The notes below the pieces were generated by a model. The model made no database searches and was not told where the DNA came from. It was given only the letters and a program-made list of their open reading frames with translations. This document shows positions 35,954 to 44,483 of a DNA stretch of 64,000 bases, one piece after another. Position 1 is the first letter of the stretch. Every line of letters begins with the position of its first letter. The stretch comes from Planctomycetota bacterium. Its GTDB lineage: Bacteria > Planctomycetota > UBA1135 > UBA2386. The stretch is from the NCBI GenBank assembly GCA_028281765.1, contig JANQJF010000111.1, forward strand, positions 83,228 to 147,227. The letters are read 5' to 3'. Position numbers and translations under genes: made by a program.

Positions 35954-38725
35954 CTACTTTCGCATCAGGACCGGACGGAAGCCGGTTGTCAGCCCGCTGG
36001 TTCCCGGAGAAAGGTCGAGCCCGGTATCCGTAGCGCAAGCGCTCGCTCGATCGAGATAGCTGCCGCCAATCGACAGCGGCATGTTGCCGCGAGACTCGTC
36101 GATACACCACTCGGCGACGTTACCGTGCATGTCGTAGAGCCCCCACGCGTTGGGGTCCTTCAGACCGACACGCTGCAGCTTGTTCTGGGCGTTGTCCTTG
36201 AACCACGCAAATCGCGGCAAGAGCTGGGAGTCGTCACCGAACGAATAGCGATGGTCGGCACCCGCCTGACACGCCACCACCCATTGGGTTCGCGTAGGGA
36301 TCCGGTATTCGAATCCCTCGGGCAGCTTGCGATCCCGAAGATTCGCGCCTTCGCACCACGCGCGAGCTTCGCGCAAGCTGACGAAGTTCACAGGCTGGGC
36401 GTGCTTCGTGGAGTAGCGACGTGACTTCTCGCTCCCCCGCGGCTTCGAGCCGAGAACGGCACTCCACTGCTTGCGAGTGATCTCCGTGGTAGCGATCCAG
36501 AAGCCGTCGCCGGCATCGACATACCTGAACGTCACTCCGAGGTCTGACGCCAGTTCATCGCCGTGGTCGGGAACAGCCACCAGTGCATCTCGTGCACGGC
36601 TCTCGATCTCGGTATTCCGAAGCTCGTCGTGACGCTCCAAGACGCTACGCAGACGAGGTGCCGCGTGCGGGTTCACCCGCACCGCCTCGATGAAGTGACC
36701 GACGGCATCTGCGGTGTTCCCCAGACCCAACGCCTGGTCGCCAGCGTTCGTGTAGACACGATAGAGGTGTTCACGAATCCGCGTGATCGCCTTGCGCGCC
36801 AAGCCGCGGTAGTGATCGTTCGCGACCAGCTCGAGTTCCTCGAACAGCCGTAGCGCCTCCTCGAACTCGTGGTTGCTATCGGCCCGCATCGCGCCCTGGT
36901 AGAGGCGGCGCGCGTCGATACCGATGTGCTCCTGCTCGATCTCTCGGATCGCGTCCAAGAGATTCTCGGCCAGCGCCGGATGAGCTCTTGCCCACTCGAT
37001 CACGCGGTCTGCTTCTCGCCAGTCGCCGGTCCGCTGACCGCGAGCGAGACCCGTGCGCGCAGCACGCGCGGCCCATCGTTGATCGACCCAATCCTGCCAC
37101 AGAACGATGGACGGGTCGTCGGAACGGATCAACATCAGATAGTCCCGAGCGTCCTGGTAGCGACGGCCCTGCACCGCCTTCAGCATGAACTCCCAATTGG
37201 CTTCGTCGTTTCGACTCTCGAACTCCGGGCGCCCTTCGGGCATCTCGTCGTCGACTTCCGCGAGGGCAGAATCCGCCGGAAGCTCGACATCCACCGTCGC
37301 GACCAGCAACCCGTCGTAACCCGCAAGCTGTGGTCGATCCGGGATCCTGCGCGCCGTCACGTCGGTCGGCACACGCTGGCGATGAATGACTTCGTCTCCA
37401 GACAAGAACTCGAGTTCACCCTCCAGCTCGGGCAACCAGAGCTCGAATCGACCCCGCTCCGAGACAGACGTCGTACGGTGGTAGTCGGGTCGCACGCCGG
37501 CGTCACCGCCCCGCCACCGAACCAGGACGGACGCGGATTCGGGCCGAACCGTCCCTTCGAGCAGGAAGATCTGCGGCTGCAAGGCAATCCGGAGCGCATG
37601 GCCGTGCTTCGATTGGTCGACGTTCAGCGAAACTGTCCGTGACAGATAGTCCGCGGCCTGGATGGCGATCTCATGCGGCCCCTGCGACGTATGGATCTCC
37701 AGCTCACCGTTCCGGCACTCTCGCACCTTGTCATCGATCCTTATCTGCGCCGCCGGAACCGCAACGGTAGGCGCCATGGCGTCGAATAACCTCAGCGTGA
37801 AACGAACTCGGCCTGGCACCACGATGGTCGGGGCCTTGGCCCCCCGAGGCGACAGGATCTGCGGAATTTGTTGGTTCCGCGTAGTTTCCTTGGTTCGCGT
37901 CAACGCCTCCTGGAAGACACGGTCCAACGACGACTCGCTTCCGAGCATGAATAGCGATTCGACCGCGGAAACCAGACCGGCAGTGAACGGAGACGGCTCC
38001 GACTTCACGCCCATCTCCGCAAAGCGCCCCTCTCGGGCCGAATAGAGCTCCCACACCTTCGAGGGAGAGATGCGCGCTCGTCCCGGTGGCGCCGCCGTCG
38101 AGGTCCGACACGCGTCTGCTACCAAGACCGGAGTGAGCTTCGCGCCCCTGGTCTCGGCACGGCTTCGGGCTTTGGCGAGCCAGTGCAGGATTCGGCTTCG
38201 CGCCATCGTGTGCGTGAAGCTACCGCCCGCTTCCACTTCGTCGGTGAGGTAGGTGAAGAACTGTTGGTCACCCTTGCTGTCGACCCACCCATGGCCCGCG
38301 TAGTAGAGCAAGAACAGCACCTCGGTGTCCGGACGCGCGAGCTCCGCCAGTCGGCGAATCATGTTCTCCACACGAGGCCCGGTGACGTCCTCCGCCCGCA
38401 TGGATCGAATGGCATCGTCCGCAAATCCACAGTGATCGCGGAGCACGCGAGCCAACGCGCGCCCGTTGGCACGGGCAGGCGGAAGTCTCCAACTGGGGCG
38501 CAGCTGATATCGATCTGCCGTGACAAGGAGTGCGATCCGCGCGTAGCTGTCCGACCCATCCGACGTCCACTGCGGCTCGGGAGTGACCGGACGGAACGAC
38601 CCAGCCCCGTAGCCCGGAGAATCGGAAGCGCGTCCGGCTCGGCCACCGGCTGTCTCGCCCATCACCTGACAGCCAGTCAAGAAGAGGAGGAGAAGCAGCG
38701 ACGAGTTACGGATCGGTTCGATCAT
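35954..38725 (-). CDS. Caspase-like (C14) lipoprotein with TPR-like region and C-terminal FGE/sulfatase-modifying-like domain
   Basis: A 923-residue protein from the ATG at 38725, with lipobox LFLTGC (Cys19), so membrane-anchored outside the cytoplasm. Residues about 60-300 form a caspase-like domain with the dyad His145 (LYYAGHGWVD) and Cys206 (VLVADACRTST). The middle has beta-rich PEGA-like segments (RIDDKVRECRNGELEIHTS) and helical repeats (NHEFEEALRLFEELELVA). The last 190 residues are an FGE-sulfatase-like fold: FWIATTEITRKQWSAVLG, YRIPTRTQWVVACQAGA, NAWGLYDMHGNVAEWC, GFRPVLM. The catalytic cysteine pair of true formylglycine-generating enzymes is not seen, so this part probably binds. 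Divergent from an LPP20 lipoprotein gene. Confidence 0.87.
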   Translation of the reverse strand: MIEPIRNSSLLLLLFLTGCQVMGETAGGRAGRASDSPGYGAGSFRPVTPEPQWTSDGSDSYARIALLVTADRYQLRPSWRLPPARANGRALARVLRDHCGFADDAIRSMRAEDVTGPRVENMIRRLAELARPDTEVLFLLYYAGHGWVDSKGDQQFFTYLTDEVEAGGSFTHTMARSRILHWLAKARSRAETRGAKLTPVLVADACRTSTAAPPGRARISPSKVWELYSAREGRFAEMGVKSEPSPFTAGLVSAVESLFMLGSESSLDRVFQEALTRTKETTRNQQIPQILSPRGAKAPTIVVPGRVRFTLRLFDAMAPTVAVPAAQIRIDDKVRECRNGELEIHTSQGPHEIAIQAADYLSRTVSLNVDQSKHGHALRIALQPQIFLLEGTVRPESASVLVRWRGGDAGVRPDYHRTTSVSERGRFELWLPELEGELEFLSGDEVIHRQRVPTDVTARRIPDRPQLAGYDGLLVATVDVELPADSALAEVDDEMPEGRPEFESRNDEANWEFMLKAVQGRRYQDARDYLMLIRSDDPSIVLWQDWVDQRWAARAARTGLARGQRTGDWREADRVIEWARAHPALAENLLDAIREIEQEHIGIDARRLYQGAMRADSNHEFEEALRLFEELELVANDHYRGLARKAITRIREHLYRVYTNAGDQALGLGNTADAVGHFIEAVRVNPHAAPRLRSVLERHDELRNTEIESRARDALVAVPDHGDELASDLGVTFRYVDAGDGFWIATTEITRKQWSAVLGSKPRGSEKSRRYSTKHAQPVNFVSLREARAWCEGANLRDRKLPEGFEYRIPTRTQWVVACQAGADHRYSFGDDSQLLPRFAWFKDNAQNKLQRVGLKDPNAWGLYDMHGNVAEWCIDESRGNMPLSIGGSYLDRASACATDTGLDLSPGTSGLTTGFRPVLMRK

Positions 38726-38955
38726 GGTCTCGAAGAAGGGTCTACGAATAACCTCCTCCTTCCTCTTGCCCGATTCCGGCGGGATTTGCCGGAAACGCGT
38801 CCACATGTCTCACGCTCTGGCCCGCGGACCGGATTGTAGTGGACGCGCCGAACCCATGGGTGGGGAAGTTGAGCAACCACTTCACCCGCCCTACAGTGGT
38901 GCATCACGATTCTGCGGGCGCCGCCGACCTGCATACGACGGACAGGAGTTCTGAC

Positions 38956-39558
38956 ATGGTCAACACTCGTTCTTGGGCCCTCCTCGGAGCACTCTCGATT
39001 CTCACCGCGTGTGGTTCGACGTCTGGCAACGCCATCGATGCGGACGGGATTGACTGGATCGAAAACGCCGGTGCCATCAGCGAGTACCTGGCTGCGGCCG
39101 GATCGGCGCCGATCGCCAACGATCTCAGCATCGGAGTGGCTCGGGACGCGGCGGCGCGCAACGCCCGAACCCAGCTGGCAGCGACCCTCGAGACTCAGGT
39201 CGAGCAGTTCGCCGAGGACTACACGAAGGAAGCAGGCGACCTGACCGATCCCGCGTCTCTGTCGAGCCTCGTCAACAATGCCGTGTTCACGCGCCAGAGC
39301 ATCGATCTGGGCCTGAAGATGGCTCGTGTCGTGCGTTACGAACAACGCGACGACATCATGTACGCGCTCGCGGTTCTCGACGATCCGGCAAAGTGGGTCG
39401 AGAATGTCGGCTCCTCGATGGCTGACGAGTTGCTGAAGGACGAGACGCTGATCAAGACCGAAGTCATGAAGGAGGATATGCGCAAGCGTGCAGAGGCTTT
39501 CTTCGACAAGCAAGCCGAAGCTAAACGCAAGCTACGCGAGGACTGGAGTCCGAAGTAG
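38956..39558 (+). CDS. LPP20-family lipoprotein
   Basis: A 200-residue lipoprotein: signal peptide MVNTRSWALLGALSILTACGS with lipidated Cys19. The body (SIGVARDAAARNARTQLAATLETQVEQF, TRQSIDLGLKMARVVRYEQRDDIMYALAVLDD) has the typical LPP20 pattern, a helix rich in AxxxAR followed by a strand with Y-A-L-A-V. The C-terminal 60 residues are highly charged and helical. AGGAG lies 8 bp before the ATG. It is divergent from the caspase-like gene across 230 bp with no other feature and convergent with a second LPP20-like gene. Function unknown; the family is surface-exposed in other bacteria. Confidence 0.82.
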   Translation: MVNTRSWALLGALSILTACGSTSGNAIDADGIDWIENAGAISEYLAAAGSAPIANDLSIGVARDAAARNARTQLAATLETQVEQFAEDYTKEAGDLTDPASLSSLVNNAVFTRQSIDLGLKMARVVRYEQRDDIMYALAVLDDPAKWVENVGSSMADELLKDETLIKTEVMKEDMRKRAEAFFDKQAEAKRKLREDWSPK

Positions 39559-39598
39559 TCGCGGCAGGAGCTGGGCACAGGCCGACTTCCGAGCCGCA

Positions 39599-40834
39599 TC
39601 ACAACTGCTGCGTCACCGCAAGGCATCTCGAAAGGCGCAGTTGCGCGGCAAAATCGCGCAAGATCAGCCTGTCGTCGTCGGTCGCTCCTGCGACGAACGT
39701 GCGGTTCACGATTCGATTCGCGATGCGCCACAGACTCGAGTCTTCCGGAACCGCCCAGAGCAAGACGGTTACCGGCCGGTTCGGACGATCGAATTCAATG
39801 TTGTCGCGCACACCCGACATTTCGCCGCCGAGTTCCACGTGCGGCGTGAGCTCGGCGTCTTCGATCCAACTCATGATGAATCGGTGCCCCGGGCGCTCGC
39901 GCAGTCGCAAGGAGAGCTTGGCAAAGCGGGACCCAGTAGAGTCGACCCGGTGGCAGGTGAACTCCGCGCTCGCACGACGGCTTGCGAGTTCGAGCAGGAC
40001 TTCGGTCGAACGCGCCACCGTTGGCAGGTGACGCGTGAGCTGGTCGCGTAATCGCAGAGCCTCTCCGTGGAGCGGAGAATCGCTCTCGGTCTCATCGAGA
40101 ACGGTCGCCAGGTAAGCAAGCGCCGTCGCGGTATCGCGATTCCGCTCGAAGAATCGCGCGACGTGCATACGGTTCTCGGCCGTGGGACCGATGGCAAGCC
40201 CGAGCCGCACCGTGCGCTCGGCCAGCGTGTAGTGGGCCCGCGACTCGTATTGACGAGCCAGATCGAAGTAGTCCTCCGTTGCTGCGTCACGACTCGCGAG
40301 ACGCGTCAGGGCTGCCCACGGGATGAGCGTCGACTCCGGCACTGCCACCTCGACGAACGCTGCGAACGCTCCGCTGGTGAGCCGAGGCGACTCCTTGCGC
40401 AGCACCTTCGAGTTCTCCAGCGTCGCCGTAGCCGAGCTCCGCAACACCGTCTTCGTGTCGTTGGAGACGGTTGCGCCCGCACTTCGAACGGTCATTCGCA
40501 CGATGGATTCGCTGTCGGAAATGATCCTGGTCTCGCGCATCTCGGCGAGCGCGGCGCGCGCACTGTCCGTGGCCTGCTGCAGCGCCACGACCTCCTGCTC
40601 GTGCACGGCCTCGTTCCCGACCACGAAGTGGAGCTCGCCGCGGATCTCTACCGGCCTCACGATTCCATCGGCCCAGTCGGGCCGCACCGCGATCAACGAC
40701 TTCGATAGCGCTGCGGTCCGCTGCCCGGGGTTCGAGCTGCTGCAACCAGTCAGCCCGAACACGCACACGACCATCCCGATGGTGATCATCGTTCGGCGCA
40801 AGCACGGCGAACACGTGGGCTGGTGCAGCATCAT
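39599..40834 (-). CDS. Lipoprotein with LPP20-like domain and helical repeats
   Basis: About 411 residues from the ATG at 40834; an ATG at 40789 (MITIGMVVCVFGLTGC) would give a more compact signal peptide, so the start is uncertain. The lipobox is FGLTGC. Residues after it (RPDWADGIVRPVEIRGELHFVVGNE and AVHEQEVVALQQATDSARAALAEM) match the LPP20 domain; then come helical TPR-like repeats (DYFDLARQYESRAHYTLAERTV, FFERNRDTATALAYLATVL), and a C-terminal beta-rich part. It lies with the caspase-like and LPP20 genes and probably shares their envelope function, which is unknown. Confidence 0.75.
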   Translation of the reverse strand: MMLHQPTCSPCLRRTMITIGMVVCVFGLTGCSSSNPGQRTAALSKSLIAVRPDWADGIVRPVEIRGELHFVVGNEAVHEQEVVALQQATDSARAALAEMRETRIISDSESIVRMTVRSAGATVSNDTKTVLRSSATATLENSKVLRKESPRLTSGAFAAFVEVAVPESTLIPWAALTRLASRDAATEDYFDLARQYESRAHYTLAERTVRLGLAIGPTAENRMHVARFFERNRDTATALAYLATVLDETESDSPLHGEALRLRDQLTRHLPTVARSTEVLLELASRRASAEFTCHRVDSTGSRFAKLSLRLRERPGHRFIMSWIEDAELTPHVELGGEMSGVRDNIEFDRPNRPVTVLLWAVPEDSSLWRIANRIVNRTFVAGATDDDRLILRDFAAQLRLSRCLAVTQQL

Positions 40835-40873
40835 CTCGACACGCTGCAAGTTATCGCCGTCGATTGACCCTCG

Positions 40874-40889
40874 CTAGTGCTCCGCGTCC
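40874..40889. repeat. Isolated end of the 18277 repeat element
   Basis: CTAGTGCTCCGCGTCC matches the first 16 bases of the 18277-18445 element with one substitution. It lies in the short gap between two minus-strand genes. No matching opposite end is seen, so it may be a remnant or a short shared site. Confidence 0.4.
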
Positions 40890-40907
40890 ACCATCTCGAG
40901 GCATGAC

Positions 40908-43484
40908 TCAGAACCGCACGACCGTGACCTCGTCTGGCCGCAGCCGGACCGCGGAGCGACTGATCTCCTTCTGGTCGTTGCCGAGTAGCACGACGGTCGC
41001 GGCGTTCTCACCGGCGGTCACGACGCCGGTGCCCTTCTCGTCGAACCAGAGCTGCTGAAACGCCGAGTTACCGGTCGCGTTGAAGCGGTAGAGCGTCATG
41101 CGTTCGCCTTCGGCATCGAGAACGTGGATGTGGCCCCGCATCGGCGTGCCGAACTCGACGCGGAACGGGCATCGGCGATACAGAGTGATCTCGAACTCTC
41201 CGTCGTCGACGTCGATGATCGACATCTCCGCGGGCACGGTCTCCGGCGACTTGAACGACAGCTCGGCGCCATAGCGTGCGGTCCTCTCGAGTTCGAAGAC
41301 GCCGTTCTCGTCCGTCCGCGCAACCTCACTCGATCTCGAAGTCGAGCCGCTGGAGGTCTTGGTCACCATCCCTCCGAGGTCGACCTGAACGTCCGCGAGC
41401 GGCTCTCCGTCGACCGAAACCGCGACACCCCGAATCCGATCCACGAACGCGTCTGCAGGGACCCGCAGCTCGACGTCCTTGCGGCCGGCGAAGACCGGCT
41501 CCGCGACCCAGCCGAAGTAGCTCTTGCGATCGAAGACGCGCAGCTCGTACTCACGATCGAGCAAGCCCGGCAGCACGAATCGACCGTCGTCATCCGTGAC
41601 TGCACTCGTGTCGACGCTCACGAACCCCGGAATCTTCTCGCGGTGCTTCGCGGGCAGCGACAGCGATTCGAGCGTGCGCGAGTTCATGCCGAAGCTCTCG
41701 AGGTTCCACGGATAGACCGCGACGCCAGACCACGGCGTCCCGTCCGAACGCAACACGCGCCCTTCGATCATCAGTGACGTGCCGACCAATCGAACTTCGA
41801 GATGGACGGACTTCTCCTTCTGCAACCGACGCCCGAACTCCCGCTCCACCCGCGCCTGCAGACCCGGCGAGTAGAACAGGAGGTCGGAGCCCCAGTGCCA
41901 ACCATCCATGAGATCCGCACCGAGGCGGAACTCACCGTTCGCGTCCGTCGCTACCTCGATGTCGTCGAGCCGAACGTGCGCTTCGGTGAGCGGCGCGCCG
42001 AACGGATCCGTGACGCGTCCGGTCACGACGTATCGGTTCGGGTCTCGCCGCTGCAAGACGATCCGCAGGTCCGCCGCGTTCTCGAGTGGCGCGCGCAGCC
42101 AAGCCGTCGCGAATCCTTCCGCGCTCGCATACAGCCGGCCCCTCTGCACGGGAACGTCCTCGAGAACGAACCGGCCCTCGGCATCGGCGTGCACGCTCGG
42201 CCCGTAGCGCTGGACCGCGAAGTCCAACGGCTCGGGGAAGCGCGACAGGTCCGCATAGGATCCTCGCACGTCGGCTCCCGGCACCGGCGCTCCGGTTTCG
42301 TCGACAACGACGCCCTGCGCGTTTTGGCACTGGGCGGCCACCAGGATCAGCCCGTCCTTCTTGGAACGGTCGTTCAGATTCGCGGAGCGGTAGGTGTAGT
42401 AGCCATCCCCCGATTCGAGCTCACCCTCCTCGGCCGGCATCTCGAAGCCGAACTCACCGAGGTCGTCACTGTGGCCGAGGACTTTGAACGTGCGCTCGGG
42501 CTCGGGCATGTCCTTCGCTGCGGGCACGGTCACGCCCAATTCCTGCGGCGAAACTCCGGCGGGCAACTCGAACTCCGCATAGCGCCAGCAGCCGACCGGC
42601 ACGCCGGGCAGCGGCTGCCCCTCCTCGTCGAGCACGCGACCGGACACGGCCCAAGTCTCCGGGTCCATGACGGCAGGAATCGAAGACGGCTCGTCCGCCT
42701 TACTCACGACGTCGCGCGCCGCGACTTCATCATCGGTTCCTTCGTCGCCGGCGAGACCCGCGTCGCTCACGACCTCCGGATCGACCGGCGGGGTCGCGGC
42801 TTCACTCGAGTCGAACGCGACCGGCAGCCAGACCCCCAGTCCGATCAAAACGATCGCGGCAGCCGCGAAACGCAGTGTCTTGCTCATCAGTAGTACTCCG
42901 ACAACCGATGACGCCCCAACCACGGTAGCCCGGTTCGGCACCGCGAGCGCGAGCAGCACGCGGCTCGCGCGCCAGTCACGACCGTACTTCGCCTCACACT
43001 TCGCCCGCACCTCGTCCATCCCGCGCTTGATCCGCTGACGCACGTTCGCCTCGGTGGCTTCGGTGCGCGCCGCGATCTCCCGCGTGCGCAGCCCGTCGTG
43101 GTAGCGCAGCAACACGGCCGTGCGATACGGCTCGGCGAGATCGCTGACACACTTCGTCACGAACCGCTGGGCCGCGAGCTTCGCGACCGTCTCCTCGGTC
43201 GAAGGCACCTGCTCTTCGCGAGCCGCGACGCGCTCGTGGCCCCGCCGCCGGCGGCCGTCCCGGTGTTCGCGCAGCGCGAAACGCCGGGCGACGCTCCCGA
43301 GCCATCCCCGCAGCGCGCCCGCAGTCTGCGGCGGCCGCCGCAGCGCGGTCATCCACGTCTTCTGGAGGACGTCGTCCACCTGCTGTCCGTCCCCGAGCAG
43401 CCCGCGCAACAGCGCGCGGAGCCACTCCTCGTGGCGCAACAACTCCTCGGGGTCGAGCTTCCAGGTCTTGGTTGGCATCGTCAT
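40908..43484 (-). CDS. ECF sigma factor fused to a membrane segment and carboxypeptidase-regulatory-like domains
   Basis: About 858 residues from the ATG at 43484 (ATG 43478 is also possible). Residues 15-75 are sigma region 2 (HEEWLRALLRGLLGDGQQVDDVLQ, TAGALRGWLGSVARRFAL) and 112-160 region 4 (LAEPYRTAVLLRYHDGLRTREIAA, ATEANVRQRIKRGMDEVRAK). A transmembrane helix follows at about 203-222 (RFAAAAIVLIGLGVWLPVAF). The remaining 630 residues, outside, hold several carboxypeptidase-regulatory-like beta-sandwiches (VSGRVLDEEGQPLPGVPVG, VTGRVTDPFGAPLTEAHVR). So DNA-binding and external parts are joined in one chain. It probably needs cleavage to release the sigma part. An internal ATG at 42887 may also be used. 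Confidence 0.88.
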   Translation of the reverse strand: MTMPTKTWKLDPEELLRHEEWLRALLRGLLGDGQQVDDVLQKTWMTALRRPPQTAGALRGWLGSVARRFALREHRDGRRRRGHERVAAREEQVPSTEETVAKLAAQRFVTKCVSDLAEPYRTAVLLRYHDGLRTREIAARTEATEANVRQRIKRGMDEVRAKCEAKYGRDWRASRVLLALAVPNRATVVGASSVVGVLLMSKTLRFAAAAIVLIGLGVWLPVAFDSSEAATPPVDPEVVSDAGLAGDEGTDDEVAARDVVSKADEPSSIPAVMDPETWAVSGRVLDEEGQPLPGVPVGCWRYAEFELPAGVSPQELGVTVPAAKDMPEPERTFKVLGHSDDLGEFGFEMPAEEGELESGDGYYTYRSANLNDRSKKDGLILVAAQCQNAQGVVVDETGAPVPGADVRGSYADLSRFPEPLDFAVQRYGPSVHADAEGRFVLEDVPVQRGRLYASAEGFATAWLRAPLENAADLRIVLQRRDPNRYVVTGRVTDPFGAPLTEAHVRLDDIEVATDANGEFRLGADLMDGWHWGSDLLFYSPGLQARVEREFGRRLQKEKSVHLEVRLVGTSLMIEGRVLRSDGTPWSGVAVYPWNLESFGMNSRTLESLSLPAKHREKIPGFVSVDTSAVTDDDGRFVLPGLLDREYELRVFDRKSYFGWVAEPVFAGRKDVELRVPADAFVDRIRGVAVSVDGEPLADVQVDLGGMVTKTSSGSTSRSSEVARTDENGVFELERTARYGAELSFKSPETVPAEMSIIDVDDGEFEITLYRRCPFRVEFGTPMRGHIHVLDAEGERMTLYRFNATGNSAFQQLWFDEKGTGVVTAGENAATVVLLGNDQKEISRSAVRLRPDEVTVVRF
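42885..42899 (-). promoter_or_regulatory. Internal ribosome-binding site and ATG in the first sigma fusion
   Basis: On the minus strand GGAG (42899-42896) is followed by exactly 8 bases and ATG (42887-42885), in frame. The codons between include GTA and CTA, rare in this GC-rich genome. Translation from here would give MSKTLRFAAAAIVLIGLG, a signal-peptide-like start for the external half without the sigma domains. Confidence 0.5.
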
Positions 43485-43552
43485 CGAGACGGGAGATCCC
43501 GGCCGAACGGGGAGTGTGACAGAAAATGAGGGGTGGGTCGTGGGGGCTTGCC

Positions 43553-43822
43553 GACCCGTGCCCGTGACCCGCGACGCGGGCACGGGTCACGAGCACGGGC
43601 AGGGGCGGGTCAGGGGTCACCACCGCGCAGGCGCAGGCGCAAGCGCACGCGCAGCACGGGTTCGACCCTGGGCACATGGGTAACACCCGCCTGGCGCACC
43701 GACGCTTGCGCGCTTTACGGCGAAAAGTACGCGTGTCCCGTCTCGTGCGCTTGCGCCTGCGCCTGCGCCTGCGCGATCGTGACCCGCCCGTATCCCGTGC
43801 CCGCGGCCCGTGCCCGCGCCCC
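43553..43822. repeat. Large imperfect inverted repeat in a 339-bp intergenic region
   Basis: Two arms, about 43553-43649 and 43744-43822, are complementary. The inner 25 bp (43625-43649 and 43744-43768) match perfectly; the outer parts match less well, and the right arm has one more 6-bp unit (GCCTGC type). The left arm also has a self-contained perfect 12-bp stem, 43553-43564 with 43577-43588. The loop is 94 bp. The whole lies between the divergent starts at 43484 and 43824, where their promoters must be. No gene is seen in this gap. Confidence 0.7.
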
Positions 43823-43823
43823 C

Positions 43824-44483
43824 ATGCGTCCGCCCATCCAAACCTCGCTCCTCGCCCTCCTCGCGGCCAACGCCCTGCCCCTCCTCGGGGTCCTGTTCCT
43901 CGACTGGCAAGCAGGCACCGTGCTCCTCCTCTACTGGCTCGAGAGCGCCGTCGTCGGAATCTTCACGCTCGCCCGCATGGCGACGTGTCGCACCGAATCC
44001 TCGGGTCCCGGCCCGGCGTTCGTGATGCCGTTTTTCTGCGTGCATTTCGGCATGTTCATGCTCGTGCACCTGGCGTTCCTGACGTTCCTGCTCGGATCGG
44101 AGGATGTCATGGACCCGCGCTCTTCGCCGCTCGACCGATTCCAAGTCCTGGCCGAAGAGGCCTGGGGCGTCGGATTCCTGATCGCAGTCCTCAGCCTGTT
44201 CGGCAGCCACGGGACGTCGTTCGTCGTCCACTACCTGCGTGGCGGCGAGCGCGACCGGATGACCCTGCCAGAGATCATGGGGTCGCCCTACCCGCGGATC
44301 CTGGTCATGCACGTCGTGATCCTGTTCGGAGCCGGGGTGACCGTCTTCTTGGGACAACCCGCCGCCCTCGTCGCGCTCCTCGTCGTGGCCAAGACCCTGC
44401 TCGACGTCCGGGCCCATCGTCGGCATCACGACAAGTTCGCGAATTCGCGCAACGCTGAGCCGACCCCGGTCCAGTCCCCATGA
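43824..44483 (+). CDS. DUF6498-type integral membrane protein
   Basis: A 219-residue membrane protein with about five helices: residues 6-50 (SLLALLAANALPLLGVLFLDW, AGTVLLLYWLESAVVGIFTL), 65-90 (FVMPFFCVHFGMFMLVHLAF), 115-135 and 160-200 (RILVMHVVILFGAGVTVFLG). The opening pattern, NALPLLGVLFLDW followed by GTVLLLYWLES, is that of the DUF6498 family of unknown function. The ATG sits just after the right arm of the large inverted repeat. Its TGA overlaps the ATG of the second sigma fusion, so it could assist the membrane role of that protein. Confidence 0.8.
   Translation: MRPPIQTSLLALLAANALPLLGVLFLDWQAGTVLLLYWLESAVVGIFTLARMATCRTESSGPGPAFVMPFFCVHFGMFMLVHLAFLTFLLGSEDVMDPRSSPLDRFQVLAEEAWGVGFLIAVLSLFGSHGTSFVVHYLRGGERDRMTLPEIMGSPYPRILVMHVVILFGAGVTVFLGQPAALVALLVVAKTLLDVRAHRRHHDKFANSRNAEPTPVQSP

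Noticed and set aside
40474..40877. Overlapping plus-strand frame opposite the LPP20-like lipoprotein gene
   Set aside because: The minus-strand product has a lipobox and LPP20 pattern; the plus-strand frame has no recognisable feature.
43620..43775. GC-rich repeats that might suggest a CRISPR array or VNTR gene
   Set aside because: Units are about 6 bp, arranged as two opposed arms, with no spacers and no cas genes; better explained as an inverted repeat.
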